Below are positions 33,991 through 41,821 of a stretch of 64,000 nucleotides of DNA, piece by piece. The position numbers and the translations under genes were made by a program. Each line of letters begins with the position of its first letter. Within the stretch, counting starts at the first letter, position 1. Below the pieces are notes generated by a model that did not search any database, was not told the DNA's origin, and saw only the letters and a program-made list of their open reading frames with translations. The stretch is from Candidatus Poribacteria bacterium. Lineage in GTDB: Bacteria; Poribacteria; WGA-4E; WGA-3G. The stretch is taken from contig JAJECN010000040.1 of NCBI GenBank assembly GCA_022821965.1, positions 235,166-299,165 on the forward strand. Direction: 5' to 3'.

Positions 33991-36222
33991 CTATTGTGTT
34001 GAGAGCAGTTTTACAATCTCAGTTCTGCCTGCTTTCACTTCTGCTTCGTCCACCTCAATTTGCAGCATACCCAGTATGATTTCGGTAAACGCCCAGTCCA
34101 ACTTTGCCGCGTTTATTGCCGTGCTGCCCATATTATCTCGAAGTGTAGTATCTGCCCCCTTCTCAAGAAGAAGTTTCACTGTTTCAACACGTCCGAGAAA
34201 AGCCGCTGCATGCAATGCCGTGCCACCGTCCCGACTTTTCGCATTGACATCCGCGCCGTTTTCAAGGAGAAGTGCCACAACTTTCGTGTGTCCCATTAGT
34301 GAAGCAATCGCCAGCATTGTGCTTCCGGATTGCGGGTCCTTCGCATTGGGGTCTGCACCATCTGTTAGAGCCTGTTTAACCACTGGGAGATTTCCAGTAA
34401 ATACCGCTCCGGATAGATCCTGTGCGGAGGCTATGTCCTTGCTATCAAATTCTTTGACCCCGAAGAGTTTCGCAATTTCGTTCCTACCTTTTTGCATGAC
34501 AGCAATATTTTCTTTCTCAACCTCTACACCCATTAATCCGCCAATAAAATTAGTAGTTCTCCAATCAAGATGCAAGGCATCCGCTGGTGTTCCGCCATCG
34601 TCGTTGCGTACCTGTAGGTTTGCACCGTTCTCAATAAGAAGTCTCGCGACATCCGCTCTACCGAAAACTGCGGCACCGTGCAGGGGTGTGCTGCCATCGT
34701 CGTCTTTTAGATTAACGTCAGCACCATTTTCGATAAGAAGGCGAGTCGCTTCGGTTTGTCCGTGAGACGCGCTCCATGCCAAAGGGGATATATTTAAATT
34801 ATCGTCCGGTGCATTGACATCGGCACCTTCAGCGATGTAGCGTTTCATCGCTCGGAGATCACCCGTGCGCGCGGCATGCCACAGTCCGTCCTCGGGCAAT
34901 TGAATGAATTGTGTCATGTCAAACCCATCAGGTCCGATAACGAAGGGCGGACGTGGTCGTTTTCTCCAGATGGGCATCGCATCGGCAATCTCATCCAATA
35001 TCTCGCTTTTGCGGGTCCTAATGAAGCCACGAACTCTCGTAAGTTCGCTCTCAAAAGTCTGTTTTTCACCCCGGCCACCCCATTCCTCTTCCTGAACAAC
35101 GCGTTGCTCTGGCAATAGATGCGGTGTAATCATTTCAGCAACTCGGTCTAATTCAGTAATTAATTCAACCTCGTTCCAATGGCTTTTAAGAAGTTCCATC
35201 ATCGTTTCCGCATATTGTTCGCGTCCTGTTCCAAGTTGATAGAGTCTGTACGCAATCAACCCTTGTGTCTTGACTGAAATCGGTGCCCGCGAATTTCTCT
35301 GGAAGTCAAGCATGCTAAACTTCATAAACAGCGAATCTGCACCCCACGGTAGGAAATGAAACTTGTCCGTCTCCGGATTCAGATAAATGAAGTAGTTATT
35401 ATTATTTCCAGCATAGCCATCCCAGAAACCGAGTAGACTTTCGACTGCCCAAAATCGGTAAAAGCTCTCCAAATCGACGAGTTTGCCGATGGCTGCTTCT
35501 GTCACATTGTCATCTGAGAGAACATTAATCAAAGCGATAATTTTTTCTCTGCCGAGTGCATCGTCGCCGCGTTTGTGTTCAAAACTGTTTTCCCACTCTT
35601 CGTTAAAATCAACGACAGTGCCTTCGTAGAGAGGCCCGTCGTCATTTCCAAAGGCGCGTTTCAAGAGTGGCTTACGGAAGGTTTCCACATGAGAATATAT
35701 TCCCAAACTTTTGCCATTCACCGTTACCTTCGCATACGCGCACCGGGGTGCGGGGGAACCAATCGCGTTGAACAGGGCATACCCCATAAATTGACTCACT
35801 TGGCTTATATCCTGTTTGTTGTTATTAAGCGTCAGGTTCGTCAGTCCTTCAATTCCACCCTCTTTGTCAATGTGATTTAGTTTGATTTTGAGGGAAGGAC
35901 GGGTACGGCTTTGCGAACCGATGAACCCTTTTTTACGAAGTCCTACTTTGGGAAAGACTACGCCGTCAATACTCACACTTGCTTCAACATAGGTATACGG
36001 ATGATCCAGCGGACCGAACTGCCGTTTTTCGTTCAGGGCACTCATAAAATCCCGTGATTGATACCGGATTGTGTTCCAATCCCGTTGCGAGACCGTGATC
36101 TGCACATCTATCACCCGGTCAGTTGGGAAGATGTCATTCAATGTCAGTTCTTTTGCGCTGGTATTATGGGCGGCTATCGCTAAACAGAGGAATGTTGCTG
36201 TACATAGTATCCATTTTTTCAT
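33991..36222 (-). CDS. Secreted CotH kinase with ankyrin repeats
   Basis: A 743-residue exported protein. The signal peptide is residues 1-23 (ILCTATFLCLAIAAHNTSA). The CotH domain spans about 30-400: a Ca/ligand-binding-like N-part (VIDVQITVSQRDW, VGLRKKGFIG), LTLNNNKQDISQVSQFM, and the kinase core WDGYAGNNNNYFIY with LPWGADSLF, where the Asp would bind metal. CotH proteins are atypical protein kinases of spore coats and extracellular complexes. Residues about 445-740 carry two clusters of ankyrin repeats (ENGADVNLKDDDGSTPLHGA; LENGADVNAKSRDGGTALHA). AGGAG precedes the ATG. A secreted kinase with ankyrins could act on host or envelope proteins; this is inference. Confidence 0.85.
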   Translation of the reverse strand: MKKWILCTATFLCLAIAAHNTSAKELTLNDIFPTDRVIDVQITVSQRDWNTIRYQSRDFMSALNEKRQFGPLDHPYTYVEASVSIDGVVFPKVGLRKKGFIGSQSRTRPSLKIKLNHIDKEGGIEGLTNLTLNNNKQDISQVSQFMGYALFNAIGSPAPRCAYAKVTVNGKSLGIYSHVETFRKPLLKRAFGNDDGPLYEGTVVDFNEEWENSFEHKRGDDALGREKIIALINVLSDDNVTEAAIGKLVDLESFYRFWAVESLLGFWDGYAGNNNNYFIYLNPETDKFHFLPWGADSLFMKFSMLDFQRNSRAPISVKTQGLIAYRLYQLGTGREQYAETMMELLKSHWNEVELITELDRVAEMITPHLLPEQRVVQEEEWGGRGEKQTFESELTRVRGFIRTRKSEILDEIADAMPIWRKRPRPPFVIGPDGFDMTQFIQLPEDGLWHAARTGDLRAMKRYIAEGADVNAPDDNLNISPLAWSASHGQTEATRLLIENGADVNLKDDDGSTPLHGAAVFGRADVARLLIENGANLQVRNDDGGTPADALHLDWRTTNFIGGLMGVEVEKENIAVMQKGRNEIAKLFGVKEFDSKDIASAQDLSGAVFTGNLPVVKQALTDGADPNAKDPQSGSTMLAIASLMGHTKVVALLLENGADVNAKSRDGGTALHAAAFLGRVETVKLLLEKGADTTLRDNMGSTAINAAKLDWAFTEIILGMLQIEVDEAEVKAGRTEIVKLLSTQ

Positions 36223-36440
36223 TTTGTTCTCCTATTTGTTAGATTCCGGTTTGTAATACAATTAGTATAACAGATTTTTGGTTTTTATGCTTGCAAATTC
36301 TGGGCGCGGTGGGTATCATGGGAATTCAATCTCTGTGAGGGCGACCTCTGGGTCAAGATTCTTCGATAATAACGGTCTGCTCATTGAGATTCAGAATAAA
36401 ACACTACGATTAAATGACCCTGCCTCCTACAGAAGAGGGA

Positions 36441-36469
36441 TTGACAAATTTCGGTGTGTCGTATACACT
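36441..36469 (+). promoter_or_regulatory. possible promoter close to coaE start
   Basis: TTGACA (36441-36446) and TACACT (36464-36469) are spaced by 17 bases. Transcription would begin near 36476, at the coaE ATG (36477), suggesting a leaderless message; no Shine-Dalgarno is seen there. TATACA at 36462 is an alternative -10 with a short spacer. Confidence 0.4.
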
Positions 36470-36476
36470 CAATAGC

Positions 36477-37127
36477 ATGGAAACAGCAAAAACACACCGC
36501 ACAAGCGGCACCATCGTCGGGATTACAGGCGGGATTGCCTGTGGGAAAACGACTGTCTCAGACCTGCTCGCAGAAAAAGGCGCGATTCAGATCAATGCAG
36601 ATGAAATTGGACACCAACTCCTCAAGGCGGATAGTCCTGTTATTGATGAACTCACCGAAGGGTTCGGACAGGACATTCTGGACGCATCTGGGGATGTGAG
36701 TCGGAAAAAACTCGGAGCCATCGTCTTTAAGGATAAAGCCGCCCGTGAACGCTTGAACAGCATCCTGCATCCGTTGATTATCGAACGCTCACGGGGAGAG
36801 GCACGCCGTCTCGTCACGGAAGACCCGACGTGCGTCGTGCTACTCGATGCACCGCTTCTTATTGAAGCGGGGGCTTATGATACTGTGGATCTGATTGTTG
36901 TCGTGACGGCATCCTCGGAAACGCAATTGCGACGCACACTGGAACGCAGTGTAGCGCAAGGGAGACCACTCACGGAAACCGAGGTACAGGCGCGGATTGA
37001 TTCACAGATGCCTATTTCAGAAAAAGTCAAGTATGCAGATGTTGTTATAGAGAATGAAGGGACGCTTGAAGAGCTTCATAGACAGATAGATGAACTTTGG
37101 GGGAAACTTCAGCAGCGTGGTGAGTAA
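36477..37127 (+). CDS. coaE: Dephospho-CoA kinase
   Basis: Final step of coenzyme A synthesis: phosphorylation of the 3'-hydroxyl of dephospho-CoA. The product is 216 residues. The P-loop is GITGGIACGKTT; further CoaE blocks are IQINADEIGHQLL, VLLDAPLLIEAG and ARIDSQMP. The frame is open from ATG 36414, but ATG 36477 fits the family N-terminus (a short tail before IVGITGG), and a promoter-like sequence lies inside the longer version. It is the only plus-strand gene between two minus-strand blocks, separated from modC by five bases in a convergent arrangement. Confidence 0.93.
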   Translation: METAKTHRTSGTIVGITGGIACGKTTVSDLLAEKGAIQINADEIGHQLLKADSPVIDELTEGFGQDILDASGDVSRKKLGAIVFKDKAARERLNSILHPLIIERSRGEARRLVTEDPTCVVLLDAPLLIEAGAYDTVDLIVVVTASSETQLRRTLERSVAQGRPLTETEVQARIDSQMPISEKVKYADVVIENEGTLEELHRQIDELWGKLQQRGE

Positions 37128-37132
37128 GAGGA

Positions 37133-38206
37133 CTAATCCCACATCAGATTGATAGCACTTGCCTTAATGACACAGTAAACGGCTAATCCTTCTCTCAATT
37201 GCAACTGCTCCCGCGCTTCGTGCGTGATTTTCACGGCAAGGTGATGTCGTTCAACGAGGATGGATACCCATGTTCGGTCGTTCTTGACATCAAGATTCCG
37301 AATTTTTCCGGGTAATACGTTGCGGGCACTAATCGACAAATTCGGCTCAAGCGAGATAATAATATCCTCAGCCCGGATAGCAACCGGAACGACTTCACCA
37401 ATTTTAATATCAATATAAGGTATCATCAGGGATTGGTTTCCGATTTCCAACACAGTCAAACCGCGAGCCTTGTCTGAAGCCGTCACAGGAAGGAACAGAA
37501 TATTTTCGACCCCAGTCAATTGTGCGATAGGCATCGCGGAAGGTGCCGTTAGCAATCGGTGCGGTTCACCACTCGCCACAATTTCGCCATCAGCGATGAG
37601 AAAAGCTTCGTCAGCGAGTGTCATCGCCTCGGAAAAGGCATGGGTAATATAAAGGATGGGTATCTCAAAAACTTCCTTAACGTGATGTAGATAGGGTATA
37701 ATTCGATCTTTTAGCGCGCTATCAAGCGCAGCAAGCGGCTCATCCATCAGGAGCATTCGTGGCTCCATGGCGAGTGCGCGTGCGATCGCAACTCGCTGCC
37801 GTTGACCGCCAGAAAGTTCATTCGGATACCGCTGAAGCAGTTCGGAAATTTCGAGAACATCTACCGCATCCGAAGATTTTCGTGGATTCGGTTGTCCATA
37901 TCGGATGTTCTGGGCAACCGTGAGATGCGGAAAAAGGTATCCCTCCTGAAAAACATAGCCGAACCGTCGCTTTTCAGGTGGCACATTAATTTTAGAGGCA
38001 GAGGCGTAAAGGATCTCGTCTCCAAAAGCGATCTCCCCCTCATCGGGGGTCAGCGTGCCGCTCACGCAATTGAGAAGCGTGCTTTTCCCACTTCCAGAAA
38101 CGCCTAAAAACGCTGAAACCTTCGTCTCCAGTGTGCAATCGACTGCTAAAGTGAAACTCCCGAGGCTTTTGCGAAAATCGAGTCTGATTTTGGTACTCTC
38201 TACCAT
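37133..38206 (-). CDS. modC: Molybdate ABC transporter ATP-binding protein
   Basis: A 357-residue ABC ATPase. Walker A is GVSGSGKST, the signature LSGGQRQRVAIARAL, and Walker B MLLMDEPLAALD. After the ATPase domain (about 1-230) the C-terminus has a MOP/TOBE-type domain (ISARNVLPGKIRNLD, VSILVERHHLAVKIT), which in ModC binds oxyanion. With modB and modA upstream it forms a molybdate/tungstate importer. The start ATG at 38206 is directly behind a CCGCAAGG leader element (AAGGAATAATTAAAAA). An extra small gene lies between modB and modC. Confidence 0.93.
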   Translation of the reverse strand: MVESTKIRLDFRKSLGSFTLAVDCTLETKVSAFLGVSGSGKSTLLNCVSGTLTPDEGEIAFGDEILYASASKINVPPEKRRFGYVFQEGYLFPHLTVAQNIRYGQPNPRKSSDAVDVLEISELLQRYPNELSGGQRQRVAIARALAMEPRMLLMDEPLAALDSALKDRIIPYLHHVKEVFEIPILYITHAFSEAMTLADEAFLIADGEIVASGEPHRLLTAPSAMPIAQLTGVENILFLPVTASDKARGLTVLEIGNQSLMIPYIDIKIGEVVPVAIRAEDIIISLEPNLSISARNVLPGKIRNLDVKNDRTWVSILVERHHLAVKITHEAREQLQLREGLAVYCVIKASAINLMWD

Positions 38207-38244
38207 TTTTTAATTATTCCTTGCGGTTCGGTGAGGCGGGTTTG
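38207..38244 (-). promoter_or_regulatory. CCGCAAGG leader element before modC
   Basis: Minus strand: AAACCCGCCTCACCGAACCG then CAAGGAATAATTAAAAA and ATG. AAGGA is the ribosome binding site. The copy shares its AAACCCGCCT block with the NIPSNAP leader at 28033-28070. Confidence 0.75.
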
Positions 38245-38263
38245 AGAACAGTAACACTTTGGG

Positions 38264-38518
38264 TCACTCCAATGTCCCGCCATCGTCATAACCACTGTCG
38301 AATCCATCGTCATAGCCGTCAGAATCCGTATCGTCAGAGGCATCATCATCATAGACTTCTTCGAGCATTAGACCCGTTAAAAGCAGATCCTCATAGCCGT
38401 CATCCGTCGGCACCTCTTCATTCTCAGAGGCATCATTTTCGGAACGCCGAGACAGATACCAGACAAACAGGACACATCCAATAACAGTAATGACAATTAA
38501 GCCTATTCCCCAATTCAT
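38264..38518 (-). CDS. Small acidic single-pass membrane protein
   Basis: An 84-residue protein not recognised as a known family. Residues 4-22 (GIGLIVITVIGCVLFVWYL) form one membrane helix, followed by RRSE and then a cytoplasmic-type tail extremely rich in Asp/Glu (EEVYDDDASDDTDSDGYDDG). GGGAGA lies about 6 bases before ATG 38518. Its strand and its position between modB and modC suggest co-expression with the molybdate transporter. The acidic tail could bind cations, but this is speculation. The downstream leader repeat separates it from modC. Confidence 0.65.
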   Translation of the reverse strand: MNWGIGLIVITVIGCVLFVWYLSRRSENDASENEEVPTDDGYEDLLLTGLMLEEVYDDDASDDTDSDGYDDGFDSGYDDGGTLE

Positions 38519-38552
38519 ATCAGTCTCCCTTTATATAACGTGAGTTTCCACC

Positions 38553-38625
38553 TTTGTAGCATAATCTTTTAGATTGTGCTTATGTCTGGGCAAACTCTCA
38601 CTGCGAGGCAAGTTTACGCTACAAA
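38553..38625. repeat. TTTGTAGC-ended intergenic element
   Basis: TTTGTAGC (38553-38560) and GCTACAAA (38618-38625) are perfect inverted ends of a 73-base block. Its first half matches the GTAGCATA hairpin repeat at 21834 (inner stem here AATC/GATT). It lies between modB and the small acidic gene. Confidence 0.6.
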
Positions 38626-38647
38626 CCTCAATCATCTGAAAAAACTC

Positions 38648-39313
38648 CTATCGGAGGGTGAACCTTTCGGTTAACCAGAGTGCTATGAAGGCAACAACGG
38701 TTGAAATAAACACCAGTCGATAGACGGAAGCATCTTCTCCGAGATGTACAGCACTGAAAATCGCTAACGCCATCGTCTGGGTTTTGTCGGGAATGTTTCC
38801 TGCGACCATGATAGTGGCACCAAACTCCCCAAGACTTTTGGAGAAACCGAGGATTGTTCCACCGACAATTCCGCGATACGCAAGTGGGAACGTTATCGTC
38901 CAAAACACCTTCAGTGGTGATGCCCCAAGCGTCCGTGCTGCATTTTCAAGCTCCAGCGGGACAGACTCCATCCCTGTCACGATACCACGCACTAACAACG
39001 GAAATGAGATAATTGAGACTGCAATAATAACAGCCACTTGCGAAAAAACGATCTCTATACCGAAAATTTGATAGATAAATCCACCGATGAAGCCGTGCCT
39101 GCCGAATAGAATAAGGAGTACATATCCGCTGACGATCGGCGGGAGTACCAACGGGCACATCACAAGTGTATTCAGGAACGCCTTACCCGGGAACGTACGT
39201 TTCGCAAGTAGCCAACCGACCAATAGCCCGGGTGGAAACATTATAACAAGACTGAACAACGCAACTTTAATAGATAAAGAGAGGGCGGCAATTTCGGCGG
39301 GGGTTATCCTCAT
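38648..39313 (-). CDS. modB: Molybdate ABC transporter permease
   Basis: A 221-residue inner-membrane permease with about five helices. It begins MRITPAEIAALSLSIKVALF and contains the EAA-type loop GMESVPLELENAARTLGASPLKVFWTITFPLAYRG (quoted across family blocks), which docks the ATPase. FSKSLGEFGATIMVAGNIPDKTQT is characteristic of ModB. Its ATG overlaps the modA stop by four bases (ATGA, 39310-39313), so the two are translationally coupled. Confidence 0.94.
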   Translation of the reverse strand: MRITPAEIAALSLSIKVALFSLVIMFPPGLLVGWLLAKRTFPGKAFLNTLVMCPLVLPPIVSGYVLLILFGRHGFIGGFIYQIFGIEIVFSQVAVIIAVSIISFPLLVRGIVTGMESVPLELENAARTLGASPLKVFWTITFPLAYRGIVGGTILGFSKSLGEFGATIMVAGNIPDKTQTMALAIFSAVHLGEDASVYRLVFISTVVAFIALWLTERFTLR

Positions 39314-40107
39314 TTTCGTACCAGAAATGCAAAGCCGTGCTTTTCAAAAATTTCACCGCTCTTCATAGAATGTAGATACGTAATAAATCTACGCGCCAAT
39401 TGCTTTCGGGGGCTACTCTTCATAATAACAGCCGGATAGACGATTGGTGTATATGCTTCAGGCGGTAACTGATAAAGCACCTTTATATTCTCAGTCAGTG
39501 TTGTATCCGTTTTATATACAATGGCAATATCCACATTTCCAGCGGTGACATAAGCGAGCGTTGCACGCACATCCATGCCAAAAATCAACTTTGAGTGTAA
39601 TGTCTCCCATAATCCAAAGTGAGTCAAGGCTTCTTTGGCGTAAGTGCCAGCAGGCACTATATTTGGATGTCCGATAGCAATTCTCGAAATCTCAGGCACA
39701 GCAAGGTTATCAAGCGTTTCCACAGAGATTTTCGCGGTTTTATCAGAGACAAGCACTAAACGATTGGTTAATAAATCTTGGCGACTTTCGGCTTCAAGCA
39801 GCCCATTCGTTTCTAAGGCAACGACTTGGCGAGGGCTCGCCGAGATGAAGACATCCGCTGACGCGCCCTTTTCGAGTTGGCGTTGCAACGTGGTAGAGGC
39901 TTCAAAATTGTAATAGACCTTAATGCCACTTTCCGCTGTAAACGCTGTCCCAATTTCACCAAGTGCATCCGTCAAACTGATGGCGGCGAATACGCTTAAT
40001 TCAATCGGTTTCTGCTTATCTGTTGTACACCCCGAAAGCACAGTGAACACTAACACTAAGCCAATTGCAGTGAGAAACTTAACACTTTGCTGCACTGTTT
40101 TCTTCAT
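39310..40107 (-). CDS. modA: Molybdate ABC transporter substrate-binding lipoprotein
   Basis: Periplasmic binding component. A lipoprotein signal peptide ends in the lipobox VLSGC, followed by TTDKQKP. Typical ModA blocks: LSVFAAISLTDALGEIG, YNFEASTTLQRQLEKGASADVFISAS, and DVRATLAYVTAGNVDIAIVYKTD. GTG at 40113 is also open, but ATG at 40107 is preferred (MKKTVQQS). The gene is first in modA-modB-(acidic protein)-modC. A promoter-like pair lies upstream at 40141-40169. No ModE-type palindrome was seen. Confidence 0.94.
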   Translation of the reverse strand: MKKTVQQSVKFLTAIGLVLVFTVLSGCTTDKQKPIELSVFAAISLTDALGEIGTAFTAESGIKVYYNFEASTTLQRQLEKGASADVFISASPRQVVALETNGLLEAESRQDLLTNRLVLVSDKTAKISVETLDNLAVPEISRIAIGHPNIVPAGTYAKEALTHFGLWETLHSKLIFGMDVRATLAYVTAGNVDIAIVYKTDTTLTENIKVLYQLPPEAYTPIVYPAVIMKSSPRKQLARRFITYLHSMKSGEIFEKHGFAFLVRK

Positions 40108-40140
40108 ACACACCCGTTGATAGAGAAAAAACTCTTGACA

Positions 40141-40169
40141 AGGATAACAGATTTGCTAAACTAAGTCAA
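40141..40169 (-). promoter_or_regulatory. probable modA promoter
   Basis: On the minus strand TTGACT (40169-40164) and TATCCT (40146-40141) are separated by exactly 17 bases, about 35 bases from the modA start. Confidence 0.5.
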
Positions 40170-40299
40170 GTCTGTTGAAAATAGGACAGAGGCACTCGAC
40201 TTCAAAGTCGCAGGCGGGAGTAAATAGCAAACTTTTCTTGCAATCCCTTATAAACCTGTGATATTCTATTTATAGAATAATAGATGATAGGGGAAAACA

Positions 40300-41106
40300 A
40301 TGAAATTAGGTTTATGCACCATCGCCTTTCAGGAAAAACCTTTGGAAGAGGTTATAGATATAGCGGCGGATCACGGCTTTGATGGTATTGAACTGTGGGG
40401 AAAGCCACCGCATCTACCAGAGGACTACGATGAAAGCTATGTCAAAAACGTTAAGGACATGGCACACCGGAAGGGATTAGCGATTTCAGCGTTTGGTTCA
40501 TACGTAGATCCGTTGATGCCTCTCCACCAGAAGCACTTTGAGGAAGCCTTTAAAATCGCGCACGAATTAGGTACCGATCTCGTCCGGATCTGGTCAGGCG
40601 GCGGTCCCTCCAAATCAATTGCTCCGGCGGATAAACGCTTGATTCAGTTTCGATTGGTGAGCATCACACAATGGGCAAATTTTCGCAGTATCCGACTCGG
40701 CTTGGAAATGCACAACAATCAATTCACCGACAGTGTAGACACCATCTTGGAGACGATTGAAGGGGTTAGATTGCCTGCTCTAAAGACCTATTATCAACCC
40801 CTCGCGCGCTCAGATGCCGATGAGCCACACACTGCTGCTGAAAAACTCGCCGAACATATCGCAAACGTTCATGCGCAAAACTTCGACGAGAGTGGCAAAG
40901 GATGTGCTATTGCAGACGGCGTGGTGGATTACGCCCGAATCGTTGAGATACTCACTGCCGCGGGATATGACGGATACTTAGAGGTAGAATTCGTTCATGG
41001 CGATAACAAATTAGAGGCACTCCAACGCGATCGAGACTACTTAGCGAGTTTGATTAATGCAACAAACGGGGATGCGTTGAAAGATCTGGACATGGATCCG
41101 GTGTAA
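40300..41106 (+). CDS. Sugar phosphate isomerase/epimerase family TIM barrel
   Basis: A 268-residue AP-endonuclease-2-type TIM barrel. Blocks: KLGLCTIAFQEKPLEEVIDIAADHGFDGIELWG (first strand and helix, quoted by region), LVRIWSGGGPS, LGLEMHNNQFTDS (metal-ligand Glu/His), HIANVHAQNFDE, and GYDGYLEVEFVHG. These match xylose-isomerase-like enzymes acting on sugars, inositols or hydroxypyruvate. The exact substrate is not shown by context. AGGGG precedes ATG 40300, with a small palindrome ATTCTATTTATAGAAT upstream. Confidence 0.85.
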   Translation: MKLGLCTIAFQEKPLEEVIDIAADHGFDGIELWGKPPHLPEDYDESYVKNVKDMAHRKGLAISAFGSYVDPLMPLHQKHFEEAFKIAHELGTDLVRIWSGGGPSKSIAPADKRLIQFRLVSITQWANFRSIRLGLEMHNNQFTDSVDTILETIEGVRLPALKTYYQPLARSDADEPHTAAEKLAEHIANVHAQNFDESGKGCAIADGVVDYARIVEILTAAGYDGYLEVEFVHGDNKLEALQRDRDYLASLINATNGDALKDLDMDPV

Positions 41107-41164
41107 AATTAAGAATCGTCTCGCGAGCAAAGGGCATCAGACACTACAGCCCCGAAGGATCTCT

Positions 41165-41821
41165 ATGCGGTTAGAGGTAGGCATCATCGCCCTGGTAGAA
41201 GAGGTCTTTGGAATAGCAGCAGAACGCCGTGCCGAATTTGACTGGCTCCGCAATAAACCACGACCTGAAGACTTTGGTGAACATTACGACGCTGTGATGG
41301 CACTCTATGCTGAATTAGAAGGCGTATGGGAAAACACGACAGCAAAAACCGATGGTTATCTGATCCCTGATGCCTATTTTCCGGAGCCGTATCACTTTAT
41401 TTTTGAATTTGATGAGCTTCAACACTTTACGCAATATCGGGAGCAGACCTTTCGATTTTATCCAGAGAACATCCGGCTGGGTTATGAACCTCAGAAATAT
41501 CGCCAGTTCTGCCAACAGCACCATACGGCAGCACTCGCGAAAGGGCCGGATCGGTTTCGACGGCGGACAGCAGACTTCCCGTACACAAATGGTCGCGCAG
41601 CGCAGCGCGCTTTCTTTGATACATTTCGGGACTGGTTGCCGCTCCTGCACGGTCTCAACCCAACCGTGAGATTAGCCGAATTTGAAGTAAAACCTATTCT
41701 CAATGACCAATTAACAGGCAATGCGGCGAAAACTTATATGGAACGCTTACTTTACGAACGCCTTACAAAATCTGCAAATGCCAAAAACAGTATAAAAGGT
41801 AGGACAAATAACACTACATGA
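41165..41821 (+). CDS. Conserved-looking hypothetical protein, coupled to cysK
   Basis: A 218-residue soluble protein that I do not recognise. AAGGA precedes ATG 41165, and the stop overlaps the cysteine synthase ATG (ATGA, 41818-41821), so it is a genuine gene in an operon. A central segment, FIFEFDELQHFTQYREQTFRFYP, has the acidic/hydrophobic strand pattern found in some PD-(D/E)XK-like or VSR-like nucleases, followed by many Arg/His residues. No helices for the membrane and no signal peptide. Nuclease activity is only a guess from this pattern. Confidence 0.7.
   Translation: MRLEVGIIALVEEVFGIAAERRAEFDWLRNKPRPEDFGEHYDAVMALYAELEGVWENTTAKTDGYLIPDAYFPEPYHFIFEFDELQHFTQYREQTFRFYPENIRLGYEPQKYRQFCQQHHTAALAKGPDRFRRRTADFPYTNGRAAQRAFFDTFRDWLPLLHGLNPTVRLAEFEVKPILNDQLTGNAAKTYMERLLYERLTKSANAKNSIKGRTNNTT

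Noticed and set aside
40114..40299. ModE operator upstream of modA
   Set aside because: No palindrome of the ModE type was found; only a promoter-like pair is present.
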